64,000 nt of DNA from Actibacterium lipolyticum (GTDB lineage Bacteria; Pseudomonadota; Alphaproteobacteria; Rhodobacterales; Rhodobacteraceae): contig NZ_FXYE01000001.1 in NCBI RefSeq assembly GCF_900184935.1, positions 1,054,001-1,118,000 of the forward strand, given 5' to 3'. A program made the translations under genes and the position numbers. Every line of letters starts with the position of its first letter. The stretch's first letter is position 1. Below the pieces are notes generated by a model, which ran no database searches, was not told the DNA's origin, and saw nothing but the letters and a program-made list of their open reading frames with translations. Positions 26,477 through 36,821 of this stretch are shown in pieces.

Positions 26477-27579
26477 TGGCAAATGACGCTCCGCTTCTTG
26501 TGATTGCTGCTGGCGGGACCGGCGGCCACATGTTCCCGGCCCAAGCGCTGGCCGAGGCGATGATCCGCAAAGGATGGCGCGTGAAGCTTTCGACCGATGC
26601 GCGCGGTGCGCGTTATACGGGCGGATTTCCGCATGTCGTTGAGGTTGAAGAGATGTCTTCGGCCACCTTCGCGCGTGGCGGCCTGTTGGCAAAAGCGGTT
26701 GTCCCGTTTCGCCTGATTGGCGGCGTGGCGTCGGCGGTTTCGAAAATGATGCGCGACAAGCCCAGCGTCGTCGTTGGCTTTGGCGGTTATCCGGCGATCC
26801 CTGCGGTTGCGGCTGCAACGATCCTGCGCTTGCCCCGGATGATCCACGAACAGAACGGTGTGCTTGGCCGGGTGAACCAGTTGTTTGCCAAGCGTGTGCA
26901 TACGGTAGCTTGTGGCACATGGCCGACGGAATTGCCGGCAGGGGTCGAAGGGTTCCACACAGGAAACCCCGTACGCGGTGCCGTGCTGGAACGTGCTGGT
27001 GCGCCCTATATTCCGCCCGGTGATTACCCGATGTCGATCCTTGTGATGGGGGGCAGTCAGGGCGCGCGCATCTTGTCGGATGTTGTTCCGTCTGCGATTG
27101 CCGCACTGCCGGAAGATATCCGGCGGAACATCCGCGTGGCCCATCAGGCGCGGGATGAAGACGGCGAGCGGGTGACGCAGTTCTATGCCGAAAACGGCAT
27201 CACCGCAGATGTTCAGCCATTTTTCACCGACGTGCCCAGCCGGATGAGCGAGGCGCAATTGGTGATCTCACGCGCGGGGGCCTCTTCCGTTGCCGACATC
27301 AGCGTGATCGGTCGCCCGGCGATCTTTGTGCCGCTGGCGGCCGCCATCCGTGACGAGCAGACAGCCAACGCGCGCGGCTTGGTGGAAGCGAACGCCGCGA
27401 TCCTTATTCCGGAATCCGCCCTTGAGCCTATCGCTCTTTCAGAGCAAATAAGCGCGGTTCTGACCAATCCCAAAGGGGCGACACGCATGGCCAACGCGGC
27501 TCTTGCTGCTGGCCTTCCTGACGCGACGGATCGGTTGGTCGAAATTGTTGAGACGCTGGCTGGCGAGGGACAAGTGTAA
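26476..27579 (+). CDS. murG: UDP-GlcNAc:lipid I N-acetylglucosaminyltransferase MurG
   Basis: A 367-residue GT-B fold, peripheral-membrane transferase making lipid II from lipid I. The N-terminal glycine motif is [12 protein letters not shown], the acceptor region has [13 protein letters not shown], and the donor-binding C-domain has [12 protein letters not shown] and [11 protein letters not shown]. It overlaps ftsW and murC by one base each (TAATG), showing tight translational coupling. Confidence 0.97.
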   Translation: MANDAPLLVIAAGGTGGHMFPAQALAEAMIRKGWRVKLSTDARGARYTGGFPHVVEVEEMSSATFARGGLLAKAVVPFRLIGGVASAVSKMMRDKPSVVVGFGGYPAIPAVAAATILRLPRMIHEQNGVLGRVNQLFAKRVHTVACGTWPTELPAGVEGFHTGNPVRGAVLERAGAPYIPPGDYPMSILVMGGSQGARILSDVVPSAIAALPEDIRRNIRVAHQARDEDGERVTQFYAENGITADVQPFFTDVPSRMSEAQLVISRAGASSVADISVIGRPAIFVPLAAAIRDEQTANARGLVEANAAILIPESALEPIALSEQISAVLTNPKGATRMANAALAAGLPDATDRLVEIVETLAGEGQV

Positions 27580-28979
27580 TGAATGCAGCGACGAAACTAC
27601 CCACCGATGTGGGCCCAATTCACTTTGTGGGTATCGGTGGTATCGGCATGTCCGGCATCGCCGAGGTTCTGTTGAACCTTGGCTATACGGTGCAGGGATC
27701 CGATCTTAAGGCATCGAAGATCACCGATCGCTTGGCCGGTTTGGGTGCCAAGGTCTTTGTCGGCCAAAAGGCCGAGAACCTTGAAAACGCCGCTGTTGTC
27801 GTCATTTCGTCTGCCATTAAGCCGGGCAACCCGGAACTGGACGCCGCGCGGCTTCAGGGGCTGCCGGTTGTGCGTCGCGCCGAAATGCTGGCCGAACTGA
27901 TGCGGATGAAATCCAACATCGCTGTTGCCGGTACGCATGGCAAAACGACGACCACCACGATGGTCGCGACCTTGCTGGATGCGGGCAATATTGACCCGAC
28001 CGTTATCAACGGTGGGATCATCCACGCCTATGGTTCGAACGCGCGGATGGGGCAGGGCGAATGGATGGTGGTTGAGGCCGACGAAAGCGACGGCACGTTC
28101 AACCGTTTGCCCGCGACCGTTGCCATCGTCACCAACATCGACCCAGAACATATGGAACACTGGGGCGATTTCGATACCCTGCGCCAAGGTTTTCTGGATT
28201 TCGTCTCTAACATTCCATTCTACGGCCTTGCCGTTTGCTGCACTGACCACCCAGAGGTTCAGGCGCTGGTCGGTAAAATCACCGACCGCCGCATCGTGAC
28301 CTTTGGCTTTAACGCTCAGGCCGACGTGCGGGCCGTGAAGCTGACCTATGAAAACGGCGTGGCGCATTTTGATATCGCGCTTCAGAACGAAGATATGGTG
28401 ATCGAAGGCTGCAGCTTGCCGATGCCGGGCGATCACAACGTTTCCAACGCATTGTCTGCCGTTGCGGTTGCGCGCCATCTGGGCATGAAAGCCGATGAAA
28501 TCCGCGAGGCTTTGGCAAACTTTGGTGGCGTGAACCGCCGCTTTACCAAGGTTGGCGAAGTCAACGGCGTGACCGTTATCGACGATTACGGCCATCACCC
28601 GGTTGAAATTGCTGCTGTGCTGAAAGCCGCGCGTCAATCGACCAAGGGCCGTGTTATCGCCGTGCATCAGCCACACCGCTTTTCGCGCCTTCATTCGCTG
28701 TTCGATGATTTCTGTTCATGCTTCAACGACGCCGATGTCGTCGCAATCGCCGAAGTGTTCGCCGCTGGCGAAGACCCGATCGAAGGGGCAGGGCGCGATG
28801 ATCTGGTTGCCGGGCTTATCCGCCACGGCCACCGCCACGCCCGCGCAATCGTAAGCGAGGAAGATCTAGAGCGGCTGGTCCGCGAGCAGGCCGGGCCGGG
28901 TGACATGGTTGTCTGCCTTGGTGCCGGTACGATTTCCACTTGGGCCAATAACCTGCCCGCGCGTTTGGAAAAGGCGTAA
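27579..28979 (+). CDS. murC: UDP-MurNAc-L-alanine ligase MurC
   Basis: A cytoplasmic ligase of 466 residues that adds L-Ala to UDP-MurNAc, the first step of the stem peptide. The N-terminal domain has [13 protein letters not shown], the ATP loop is [10 protein letters not shown], and [20 protein letters not shown] and [10 protein letters not shown] are typical of MurC. It overlaps murG by one base and precedes the permease gene by 5 bp. Confidence 0.97.
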   Translation: MNAATKLPTDVGPIHFVGIGGIGMSGIAEVLLNLGYTVQGSDLKASKITDRLAGLGAKVFVGQKAENLENAAVVVISSAIKPGNPELDAARLQGLPVVRRAEMLAELMRMKSNIAVAGTHGKTTTTTMVATLLDAGNIDPTVINGGIIHAYGSNARMGQGEWMVVEADESDGTFNRLPATVAIVTNIDPEHMEHWGDFDTLRQGFLDFVSNIPFYGLAVCCTDHPEVQALVGKITDRRIVTFGFNAQADVRAVKLTYENGVAHFDIALQNEDMVIEGCSLPMPGDHNVSNALSAVAVARHLGMKADEIREALANFGGVNRRFTKVGEVNGVTVIDDYGHHPVEIAAVLKAARQSTKGRVIAVHQPHRFSRLHSLFDDFCSCFNDADVVAIAEVFAAGEDPIEGAGRDDLVAGLIRHGHRHARAIVSEEDLERLVREQAGPGDMVVCLGAGTISTWANNLPARLEKA

Positions 28980-28984
28980 GTGTC

Positions 28985-30172
28985 ATGCCCGACCAGCTTC
29001 AAAGGCGGATCGGGCTGGGGCTTTTAACGGCTTATGGTGTCGGCGTCATGGTTGGCGCCGGCATTTATGTTTTGGTAGGGGCGGTTGCCGGGGCTGCGGG
29101 CGTCTATGCCCCTGTGGCGTTTCTATGCGCCGGGCTGATCGCGGCCCCATCGGCCTTGTCCTATGCGGAACTTTCCACCCGTATTCCCGAAGCAGCAGGC
29201 GAAGCGGCCTATGTCGATCAGGGGCTAAAACTGCACTGGCTTTCTGTGTTGATCGGCTTGGCCATCGTTCTGGCCGGAACGATTTCGGCCGCTGCGGTGT
29301 TGCGTGGTGGCACGGGGTATCTGACCTCGGTGGTGGATTTGCCGTTTAATTGGGTCGTCATCGGGCTTGGCGTTGTGTTGATCGGCGTCGCGCTGATGGG
29401 CGCGTTAGAAAGCCTTAGTGTCGCGGCGATCTTTACGGTGGTCGAACTTGCCGGGCTTGGCCTTGTCATATGGGCGGGGTCCAACGCCACCCCGGTAGAG
29501 GCGTGGGTCGCACCGCCACCGATCATCTGGTCGGGCGTTGGCCTTGCCGCTGTGTTGGCCTTCTTCGCGTTCATCGGGTTTGAAGACATCGTAAACATGG
29601 CCGAAGAGGTCGCGCACCCCGAACGAAACCTGCCACGCGCCATCCTGCTTTCGCTGATCATCACCTCACTTATTTACGCCGGCGTCAGCCTTGCCGCCGT
29701 GCGCGCGGTGCCCGCTGAGCAACTGGCGGGAAGTGACCGCCCCCTTGCCTTGGTGTGGGAGGTAGGCTCGGGCAAAAGCTCTCAATTCCTGTCGCTGATT
29801 GCTGTGGCGGCTGCGCTAAATGGCGTGTTGGCACAGATCGTGATGGCGGCGCGGGTGTTGTTTGGGCTTGGGAAGCGTGAAAAGCGGCTGGCCATGTTCC
29901 ATCACGCGCACCCGACGCTGGGTACGCCAGTTAAGGCGACCGTCTTGGTCGGCGCGGCAGTCATTGCCGCCGCCTTGGCTCTTCCGGTTGCAGCACTGGC
30001 CGAGGTTACGTCTTCGGTCCTTTTGGCGGTGTTTGCGGTGGTGAACCTGTCGCTGATCGCGTTGAAACGCAAAGCGCCCTTTGCACCCTTCCGCGTGCCG
30101 ACGTTCGTTCCGTATTTCGGCCTGTTCGCATCGCTTGCCGCACTTGCCCTAACATTGGCGGAGTCCGCATGA
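28985..30172 (+). CDS. APC-superfamily amino acid permease
   Basis: A 395-residue inner-membrane transporter with 11-12 hydrophobic helices. The first helix has the APC motif GVGVMVGAGIYVLVG, and AFFAFIGFEDIVNMAEEVAHPERNLPRAI matches the conserved helix 6-loop region of amino acid permeases. Substrate cannot be read from sequence. It lies 5 bp after murC and overlaps the next gene (ATGA), so it is embedded in the dcw operon. A link to wall precursor amino acids (Ala, Glu) is an attractive inference without direct evidence. Confidence 0.85.
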   Translation: MPDQLQRRIGLGLLTAYGVGVMVGAGIYVLVGAVAGAAGVYAPVAFLCAGLIAAPSALSYAELSTRIPEAAGEAAYVDQGLKLHWLSVLIGLAIVLAGTISAAAVLRGGTGYLTSVVDLPFNWVVIGLGVVLIGVALMGALESLSVAAIFTVVELAGLGLVIWAGSNATPVEAWVAPPPIIWSGVGLAAVLAFFAFIGFEDIVNMAEEVAHPERNLPRAILLSLIITSLIYAGVSLAAVRAVPAEQLAGSDRPLALVWEVGSGKSSQFLSLIAVAAALNGVLAQIVMAARVLFGLGKREKRLAMFHHAHPTLGTPVKATVLVGAAVIAAALALPVAALAEVTSSVLLAVFAVVNLSLIALKRKAPFAPFRVPTFVPYFGLFASLAALALTLAESA

Positions 30173-30438
30173 CGCTTTCTCTGACATTGGCCTGTTTCTG
30201 GACCCTTGCCGCCGCGATCACCGCGATGTTGCCGATGCGGATGCAGTACCCTCCGGGGCTGACGCTGTTGATCCTTGCGCCAGCGGTGATCGGATTTCTG
30301 GCATGGCAGCATAATGTCTGGGTTGTCTTGCTGGCCGTGGGCGCATTCGCTTCGATGTTTAGGAACCCATTGATCTATCTCTATCGCCGTGCGCGCGGCT
30401 TGCCTGCGCGGCGCCCAGAAGAAAAGGAAAACCGATGA
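30169..30438 (+). CDS. DUF2484 family membrane protein, copy 1
   Basis: A small protein of 89 residues with three hydrophobic segments beginning LSLTLACFWTLAAAITAMLP and ending in a basic tail ([18 protein letters not shown]). It matches my memory of DUF2484, found in Rhodobacteraceae next to murB; function unknown. It overlaps the permease stop and the next gene start by ATGA at both ends. It aligns over its length with the following gene. Confidence 0.75.
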   Translation: MTLSLTLACFWTLAAAITAMLPMRMQYPPGLTLLILAPAVIGFLAWQHNVWVVLLAVGAFASMFRNPLIYLYRRARGLPARRPEEKENR

Positions 30439-30692
30439 CACCTTCGTTGGCGCTTGCCTGCCTTTGGGTTGTTGTGGCGAATGTGATCGCCATGTTTCCA
30501 AGCCGCCACCACCACTGGCCGGCCGCGTATGTTCTGATTGCGGTTGGAATTCCGCTTTTGGGGTTCGTGACCTACCAGAACGGCCCGGTTTGGGGGATGG
30601 TGGTGTTTGCAATCGGGGCGTCGGTTCTGCGTTGGCCTGTAATTTATCTTGGCCGCTGGTGTGCGCGGCAGTTGCGCGGTAAACGGTCCTGA
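30435..30692 (+). CDS. DUF2484 family membrane protein, copy 2 (paralogue)
   Basis: A protein of 85 residues, clearly related to the preceding gene: both open with LACxW, followed by a helix, a Met-Pro/Phe-Pro turn, a second helix with a Trp/Tyr-Gln pair, and a third helix ending NPLIYLYRR or WPVIYLGRW. The basic tail RQLRGKRS is shorter. Function is unknown. It overlaps copy 1 by four bases and precedes murB by 20 bp. Confidence 0.75.
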   Translation: MTPSLALACLWVVVANVIAMFPSRHHHWPAAYVLIAVGIPLLGFVTYQNGPVWGMVVFAIGASVLRWPVIYLGRWCARQLRGKRS

Positions 30693-30712
30693 AACGAAGG
30701 GCAGAGTATTTC

Positions 30713-31657
30713 ATGAGTGATCAGACCACATCGGCAGCGATGCCAGCGGTGCGCGGCACGTTAACCCCAAATCGCGCGCTGAATGACCTGACTTGGCTGC
30801 GCGTAGGCGGGCCTGCTGATTGGTTGTTTCAGCCTGCGGATGTGGATGACCTTGCTGATTTCCTGAAAGCGCTTCCTTCCGACGTGCAGGTGTTTCCGAT
30901 CGGGGTCGGTTCTAACCTGATTGTACGTGATGGCGGGCTGCGGGCGGTTGTTATCCGGCTTGGGCGTGGTTTCAACGGCATCACAATTGACGGCACAACA
31001 GTCACGGCGGGCGCTGCAGCGCTGGACGCACATGTCGCGCGCAAGGCGGCGGCGGAGGGCGTTGATCTGACTTTCCTGCGGACCATTCCCGGTGCTGTGG
31101 GCGGTGCAGTGCGGATGAACGCCGGGTGTTATGGCACCTATACGGCAGACGTTTTTGTCAGCGCAAAGGTTGTCACCCGCGCGGGCGAGGTTGTGACGCT
31201 GACGGCGGATGACTTGAACTTTCAGTACCGCCAGACGGAGCTTCCCGAAGGCTGGGTGCTGATCGAGGCGACCTTTGAGGGCGAAAAAGGTGATGCTGAG
31301 GCGCTGGAAGCGCGCATGGCCGACCAGTTGGCCAAGCGTGATGCAACGCAGCCGACGAAAGACAGAAGTGCAGGATCAACATTCCGCAACCCGGCTGGGT
31401 TCAGCTCTACGGGGCGGGACGATGACGTGCATGATTTGAAGGCATGGAAGGTGATTGACGATGCTGGAATGCGCGGCGCAACGCTGGGCGGCGCGCAGAT
31501 GTCGGAAAAGCATTCCAACTTTCTGATCAACACAGGCACAGCCACTGCCGCTGACCTAGAGTCGCTTGGTGAATTGGTGCGAAAAAAGGTTTTCCAAAAC
31601 AGTGGAATAGATTTACACTGGGAAATTATGCGGGTCGGCGAACCGACCCCGGATTGA
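30713..31657 (+). CDS. murB: UDP-N-acetylenolpyruvoylglucosamine reductase MurB
   Basis: A 314-residue FAD flavoenzyme that reduces UDP-GlcNAc-enolpyruvate to UDP-MurNAc with NADPH. FAD-binding signatures are [11 protein letters not shown] and [18 protein letters not shown]; the catalytic Ser is in AGSTFRNP and the C-terminal acid region is [11 protein letters not shown]. The pattern is type II MurB (no Tyr loop). ATG at 30713 follows AGGGCAG. ddl follows after 47 bp. Confidence 0.97.
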   Translation: MSDQTTSAAMPAVRGTLTPNRALNDLTWLRVGGPADWLFQPADVDDLADFLKALPSDVQVFPIGVGSNLIVRDGGLRAVVIRLGRGFNGITIDGTTVTAGAAALDAHVARKAAAEGVDLTFLRTIPGAVGGAVRMNAGCYGTYTADVFVSAKVVTRAGEVVTLTADDLNFQYRQTELPEGWVLIEATFEGEKGDAEALEARMADQLAKRDATQPTKDRSAGSTFRNPAGFSSTGRDDDVHDLKAWKVIDDAGMRGATLGGAQMSEKHSNFLINTGTATAADLESLGELVRKKVFQNSGIDLHWEIMRVGEPTPD

Positions 31658-31704
31658 TACTAAAAAACAAGGGGCCGGCAAAAAGGCCCTGAAACGAGGC
31701 ACAA

Positions 31705-32628
31705 GTGACGGGTATGTCGAGCAGGGCAACCCCGAAAGTGGCGGTACTGATGGGTGGACCTTCCGCAGAGCGGGAGGTTTCGCTGGTGTCGGGGCGTGAA
31801 TGCGCCGCCGCCCTTGGGGACGAAGGGTTTGACGTGGTGTTGATTGACGCCGCGCCGGATCTTGCCGCGCGTCTTTCGGAAATCAAACCTGATGTTGTTT
31901 TCAATGCTTTGCACGGGCGTTGGGGTGAAGATGGTTGTGTGCAGGGTTTGCTAGAGTGGATGGGTATTCCTTACACCCACTCAGGTGTTCTCGCGTCCGC
32001 ATTGGCGATGGATAAGCAGCGGTCCAAGCTGGCCTATAAGGCTGCCGGGCTTCCGGTTGTTGAAAGCCGCTTGGCCAGCGCGGACGAGGTTCGCGCAAAG
32101 CATGTGCTGACGCCGCCCTACGTCGTGAAGCCTAACAACGAAGGCTCATCGGTGGGTGTGTACATCGTACACGAAGCCGCCAACGCGCCGCCTCAGCTTT
32201 CCAACGATATGCCAGATGAAGTCATGGTCGAGGCGTTCGCGCCCGGACGTGAGCTGACCACCACGGTTGTTGGTGATCGCGCGCTGACTGTCACCGATAT
32301 CCTGACCGATGGTTGGTACGATTACGATGCGAAGTACAAAACAGGCGGGTCGCGCCATGTTGTGCCCGCTGACGTTCCGCAACAGATTTTCGATGCCTGC
32401 TTGGATTATGCCCTGCGGGCGCATAATGCGCTTGGCTGCCGCGGTGTTTCGCGCACTGATTTTCGTTGGGATGAAAGCAAAGGGATCGACGGGTTGATCT
32501 TGCTTGAAACCAATACGCAGCCGGGGATGACGCCGACCTCTCTTACCCCAGAGCAGGCGGGGACATGTGGGATGAGCTTCGGCGCATTGTGTCGCTGGAT
32601 GGTGGAGGACGCATCATGCAACAGATGA
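31705..32628 (+). CDS. ddl: D-alanine--D-alanine ligase
   Basis: A 307-residue ATP-grasp ligase producing D-Ala-D-Ala for MurF. Family motifs are [16 protein letters not shown] at the N-terminus, [28 protein letters not shown] and the C-terminal [19 protein letters not shown] at 31705 is five bases after GAGG, which favours it over ATG at 31714. Its end overlaps ftsQ by 13 bp. Confidence 0.96.
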   Translation: MTGMSSRATPKVAVLMGGPSAEREVSLVSGRECAAALGDEGFDVVLIDAAPDLAARLSEIKPDVVFNALHGRWGEDGCVQGLLEWMGIPYTHSGVLASALAMDKQRSKLAYKAAGLPVVESRLASADEVRAKHVLTPPYVVKPNNEGSSVGVYIVHEAANAPPQLSNDMPDEVMVEAFAPGRELTTTVVGDRALTVTDILTDGWYDYDAKYKTGGSRHVVPADVPQQIFDACLDYALRAHNALGCRGVSRTDFRWDESKGIDGLILLETNTQPGMTPTSLTPEQAGTCGMSFGALCRWMVEDASCNR

Positions 32629-33497
32629 GCGTTCCGCCAAAACGTGATCCCGCGCCAACGCGGTTAGCCTATCGCATGAACCGGCTGTGGCTGACGCCAG
32701 TGTTTCGCGCGCTTTTGCGTGTCGGGGTGCCGTCGTTCTGCGTTGTCTTTTCGGCGGGCTGGTACTTTTCCGATCAGGATCGTCGCGATGCCGTTAACTT
32801 GGCATTCGTAGACATGCGCCGCGCCGTTGAAGAACGGCCAGAGTTCATGGTCAAGTTGATGGCCGTGGATGGCGCATCGGTCGAGGTTGACCAAGATATT
32901 CGCGAAGTGGTCCCGCTGGATTTCCCGATCAGCTCTTTCGATCTGGACTTGGAAGAAATGCGCGAAACTGTTTCGGGGCTTGATGCTGTCGCGCGGGCTG
33001 ACATCCGGGTGAAGGCGGGTGGTATCCTGCAGATTTCGATCGTCGAGCGCGTTCCGACCGTCATTTGGCGCAGTCGCCACGGGTTGGAGTTGTTGGATGA
33101 CGAAGGGCACCGTGTTGCCCCATTGGCCAGCCGCGCCGATCGCCCCGATCTTCCGATTATTGCGGGTGAGGGTGGCGAAGACAACGTGGCCGAAGCAATG
33201 AAGCTGTTGCAGGCCGCTGGTCCGATTTCGGATCGGGTGCGCGGTTTGGTGCGTATGGGCGAACGGCGCTGGGATGTGGTGCTTGACCGGGGGCAGCGCA
33301 TTTTGCTGCCCGAACAGGGCGCACTTGCTGCGCTGAACCGGGTGATCGCGCTTAGCCAAGCCGAAGAGATGCTGGAACGGGATTTGGTCATTGTGGATAT
33401 GCGCAATGCGGCCCGCCCAACACTTCGCATGGCTGAAGAAGCGGTCGAAGAATTAAGACGAATTAAGACACTTGAGTCAGGAGCGACCAACAGATGA
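32616..33497 (+). CDS. ftsQ: Cell division protein FtsQ
   Basis: A 293-residue bitopic membrane protein that scaffolds the divisome. A cytoplasmic basic N-terminus is followed by one transmembrane helix near residues 38-53 ([15 protein letters not shown]), then the POTRA region with [27 protein letters not shown], and the beta domain ending [15 protein letters not shown] at 32616 has GGAGG seven bases upstream within the ddl coding end; ATG at 32625 also overlaps the ddl TGA but has no site. ftsA overlaps the stop by four bases. Confidence 0.94.
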   Translation: MQQMSVPPKRDPAPTRLAYRMNRLWLTPVFRALLRVGVPSFCVVFSAGWYFSDQDRRDAVNLAFVDMRRAVEERPEFMVKLMAVDGASVEVDQDIREVVPLDFPISSFDLDLEEMRETVSGLDAVARADIRVKAGGILQISIVERVPTVIWRSRHGLELLDDEGHRVAPLASRADRPDLPIIAGEGGEDNVAEAMKLLQAAGPISDRVRGLVRMGERRWDVVLDRGQRILLPEQGALAALNRVIALSQAEEMLERDLVIVDMRNAARPTLRMAEEAVEELRRIKTLESGATNR

Positions 33498-34828
33498 CCG
33501 ATCTCTATCAATCGCAGCGCGCCATGCGGCGGATGCGCAAACAAGCGATGGACCGGGGCGTGATCGCAATTCTGGATGTGGGCAGTTCAAAGATTGCCTG
33601 CCTTGTTCTGCGGTTTGACGGGCCTGACCGGTTTCGGGGCGGCGACGGTGTTGGGTCACTTGCGGGGCAATCCTCGTTCCGGGTGATCGGTGCTGCAACA
33701 ACGCGGTCGCGCGGTGTGCGCTTTGGCGAAATCGAAGCGATGCAGGAAACAGAGCGCGCCATTCGGACGGCCGTTCAGGCCGCGCAGAAAATGGCGAACC
33801 TGCGTGTTGATCATGTGATCGCCTGTATGTCGGGCGCTCAGCCACGGTCATATGGCCTTGATGGCGATATCGAACTGGCCGACAGCGTCGTAACAGAAGA
33901 TGACGTGGCCCGCGTGCTGGCCGCGTGCGATGTCCCCGATTTCGGGGATGGGCGCGAGGTGCTGCATGCGCAGCCGGTAAACTTTGCGCTGGATCACCGC
34001 ACGGGTCTAAACGATCCGCGTGGTCAGATCGGGAACCGGCTTGCCTGTGATATGCACCTGCTGACCGTCGAAACCGATGTGGTGCAGAACCTTTTGTACT
34101 GTATCAAACGGTGTGACCTTGAATTGGCCGGGCTTGCGTCTTCGGCCTATGTGTCAGGCATTTCCAGCCTTGTCGAAGATGAGCAAGAGCTTGGCGCGGC
34201 CTGTATTGACCTTGGCGGCGGGGCGACGGGCGTTTCGGTCTTTATCAAAAAGCACATGATCTATTCCGACAGTGTGCGCATGGGCGGGGATCACGTAACG
34301 CAGGACATTTCTAAGGGGTTGCAGGTTCCGCTGGCTACGGCAGAGCGGATCAAGACCTTTTACGGCGGCGTTGTGGCCACAGGCATGGATGACCGCGAGA
34401 TGATCGAGATTGGCGGCGACACCGGCGATTACGAACACGATCGTCGCACTGTCAGCCGAGCAGAGCTGATCGGCATCATGCGTCCACGGGTCGAAGAAAT
34501 CCTGGAAGACGTCCGTTCACGCCTTGATGCGGCCGGGTTCGAACATCTGCCCAGTCAGCAGATCGTGCTGACAGGTGGCGGCAGCCAAATACCAGGCTTG
34601 GATGGGCTGGCCAGCCGTATTTTGGGCCAGCAGGTTCGTCTGGGCCGGCCGCTGCGTGTGCAGGGCTTACCACAGGCGGCGACAGGGGCTGCGTTTTCCA
34701 GTGCGGTCGGGCTTTGCCTGTTCGCGGCGCACCCGCAGGACGAATGGTGGGACTTTGACATTCCCGCTGAACGATACCCGGCGCGTTCTCTGAAGCGGGC
34801 GATGCGTTGGTTCAAGGATAACTGGTGA
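33494..34828 (+). CDS. ftsA: Cell division protein FtsA
   Basis: A 444-residue actin-like ATPase that anchors FtsZ to the membrane. Actin-fold signatures are VIAILDVGSSKIACLV, GAACIDLGGGATGVSVF and IVLTGGGSQIPGL. The C-terminus SLKRAMRWFKDNW is the expected amphipathic membrane-targeting helix. The gene overlaps ftsQ by ATGA. A gap of 173 bp with possible promoter elements separates it from ftsZ. Confidence 0.97.
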   Translation: MTDLYQSQRAMRRMRKQAMDRGVIAILDVGSSKIACLVLRFDGPDRFRGGDGVGSLAGQSSFRVIGAATTRSRGVRFGEIEAMQETERAIRTAVQAAQKMANLRVDHVIACMSGAQPRSYGLDGDIELADSVVTEDDVARVLAACDVPDFGDGREVLHAQPVNFALDHRTGLNDPRGQIGNRLACDMHLLTVETDVVQNLLYCIKRCDLELAGLASSAYVSGISSLVEDEQELGAACIDLGGGATGVSVFIKKHMIYSDSVRMGGDHVTQDISKGLQVPLATAERIKTFYGGVVATGMDDREMIEIGGDTGDYEHDRRTVSRAELIGIMRPRVEEILEDVRSRLDAAGFEHLPSQQIVLTGGGSQIPGLDGLASRILGQQVRLGRPLRVQGLPQAATGAAFSSAVGLCLFAAHPQDEWWDFDIPAERYPARSLKRAMRWFKDNW

Positions 34829-35001
34829 CGCAAGATGCTGCGAGTTGGGCGAAATACCGCTGAAACACTGAACAAAACAGCAAGATTTTGTGGTGTTTAA
34901 ACGTTTTTTTCGTGACCTCAGGCGGTTGAGGCGATAGAATCAGACCAAATTGGGGGCCGAGCTGCGCTAGGCTGAACAAAGAAAAAACAGGCGGACAGAC
35001 C
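34829..35001 (+). promoter_or_regulatory. ftsA-ftsZ intergenic region, likely ftsZ promoter
   Basis: This is the longest gap in the second dcw run. It holds an AT-rich stretch with GTTTAAAC at about 34898, a TTGAGG hexamer at 34926 and a GAATC (GANTC) site at 34937. GANTC is the CcrM methylation site, which together with GcrA controls division genes in Caulobacter. No convincing -10 hexamer was found, so the promoter position is open. Confidence 0.35.
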
Positions 35002-36597
35002 ATGACATTGAACCTTATGATGCCAGAGCATGACGAGCTAAAGCCACGGATCACCGTATTCGGTGTGGGCGGCGCAGGTGGGAATGCTGTCAACAACATG
35101 ATCGAAAAGCAGCTTGAAGGGGTCGAGTTCGTTACCGCGAACACCGACGCGCAAGCGCTTCAGCAATCCGACGCTCCGGCGAAAATTCAGATGGGCGTCA
35201 AGGTTACCGAAGGTCTGGGCGCTGGGGCGCGACCAACTGTTGGTGCCGCCGCTGCCGAAGAAACAATCGAAGAAATCGTTGATCATCTGGCCGGCGCGCA
35301 CATGTGCTTTATCACCGCCGGTATGGGCGGTGGCACTGGTACGGGTGCTGCGCCGATCATCGCACAAGCCGCACGTGAGCTGGGCGTTCTGACGGTTGGT
35401 GTTGTGACCAAGCCGTTCCAGTTCGAAGGCACCAAGCGTATGCGCCAAGCCGAAGAGGGCGTTGAAGCCCTTCAGAAGGTTGTGGACACGCTGATCATCA
35501 TTCCAAACCAGAACCTGTTCCGTCTGGCCAATGAAAAGACCACCTTCACCGAAGCGTTCAGCATGGCAGATGACGTGTTGTATCAGGGTGTTAAAGGTGT
35601 GACTGACCTGATGGTTCGTCCGGGTCTTATCAACCTCGACTTTGCTGACGTTCGCGCCGTGATGGACGAAATGGGCAAAGCGATGATGGGTACGGGCGAG
35701 GCTGAGGGCGACGATCGCGCAGTTCAGGCCGCTGAAAAGGCCATCGCGAACCCGCTGCTGGACGAAATCAGCTTGCGGGGCGCGAAGGGCGTTCTGATCA
35801 ACATCACCGGTGGTTACGACCTGACGCTGTTCGAACTGGACGAAGCTGCGAACCGCATCCGCGAGGAAGTGGACGCAGAGGCGAACATCATCGTCGGCTC
35901 CACGCTGGATACAAGCATGGAAGGCGCGATGCGCGTTTCGGTTGTTGCCACAGGTATCGACGCCAAAGAAGTCGCCTATGAAACACCGGTTCCACGTCGC
36001 CGTATGGCAGAGCCACTGGCACAGGCCGCTCAGGCAGAGGCAGTAGAAGAGCCAGTCGTAGCAGCGCCAGCACCGGCAATGGAAGCACCAGAAGTGGTTG
36101 CGGAAGAAACGCCAGAGCCCGGTCTTTTCACGGCAATGGAAGAACCGCAGCCAGTTGAAGAGCCAACATTCGACGAAGTAGACGATGTTCCTCCTCCGGC
36201 GTATCGCCCACAGGTCGCGCAAGCCGCACCTTATGAGGCTCCGCAGGACTATCAGGAAGAAGAAGAGTTCGTCGCGCCAAGACCACGTTCGCCGGGCACA
36301 CCATCGCCCGAAGCACTGGCACGGCTGCAAGCCGCGGTTGCGAAAACACCGCGCGGTCACGAAATGCCAGCACGCGCGCAGGCTCCTACTTCTGACCCAG
36401 CAGCAGCCGACAAGGCACGGTTCGGGATCGGTTCTTTGATCAACCGGATGGCTGGTCACGGTCAGGAAGCACAGGCACGCGCAGCGCAGCCAGTGCGCCA
36501 GCAGCCGCCAGTGCACAGCAATCTGGAAGATCCAGATCTGGAAGCAGATCAGGACCGGATCGAAATTCCGGCCTTTTTGCGCCGCCAAGCAAACTAA
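35002..36597 (+). CDS. ftsZ: Cell division GTPase FtsZ
   Basis: A 531-residue tubulin-like GTPase forming the Z-ring. The GTP loops [10 protein letters not shown] and GGGTGTG (residues 109-115) and the T7-type [11 protein letters not shown] are present. The polymerising core ends near residue 330; a long Ala/Pro/Glu-rich disordered linker of about 185 residues follows and ends in the FtsA-binding peptide [11 protein letters not shown]. The long linker is usual in alphaproteobacteria. A strong terminator follows the stop. Confidence 0.98.
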   Translation: MTLNLMMPEHDELKPRITVFGVGGAGGNAVNNMIEKQLEGVEFVTANTDAQALQQSDAPAKIQMGVKVTEGLGAGARPTVGAAAAEETIEEIVDHLAGAHMCFITAGMGGGTGTGAAPIIAQAARELGVLTVGVVTKPFQFEGTKRMRQAEEGVEALQKVVDTLIIIPNQNLFRLANEKTTFTEAFSMADDVLYQGVKGVTDLMVRPGLINLDFADVRAVMDEMGKAMMGTGEAEGDDRAVQAAEKAIANPLLDEISLRGAKGVLINITGGYDLTLFELDEAANRIREEVDAEANIIVGSTLDTSMEGAMRVSVVATGIDAKEVAYETPVPRRRMAEPLAQAAQAEAVEEPVVAAPAPAMEAPEVVAEETPEPGLFTAMEEPQPVEEPTFDEVDDVPPPAYRPQVAQAAPYEAPQDYQEEEEFVAPRPRSPGTPSPEALARLQAAVAKTPRGHEMPARAQAPTSDPAAADKARFGIGSLINRMAGHGQEAQARAAQPVRQQPPVHSNLEDPDLEADQDRIEIPAFLRRQAN

Positions 36598-36620
36598 ACT
36601 CTAACGCTTCTATCAGCGGA

Positions 36621-36647
36621 AAGGGCCGGTTTTCCGGCCCTTTTTTT
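36621..36647 (+). terminator. Terminator of ftsZ
   Basis: AAGGGCCGG/CCGGCCC stem with a TTTT loop and a T7 tail, 24 bp after the ftsZ stop. It closes the second dcw transcription run. Confidence 0.93.
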
Positions 36648-36821
36648 ATTGTAATTTCAGATGGTTGCGGGTTCGTGGGGCGCATTGGGCGGGATACTGC
36701 CTATCTGCCACACCCGTATGTTTCAGAACGTTGCAATGTTTGAGTTGAGCTTACGCGTACCCCGGCTTACCTCATATTTGCCGGCGTTGGGGGACGGGCG
36801 GCGTAACAGAACGGGTGCAAT

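Noticed and set aside
35038-36588. A 516-codon open frame antisense to ftsZ
   Set aside because: Composition is unnatural (Cys/Trp-rich, with low-complexity stretches) and it mirrors ftsZ exactly.
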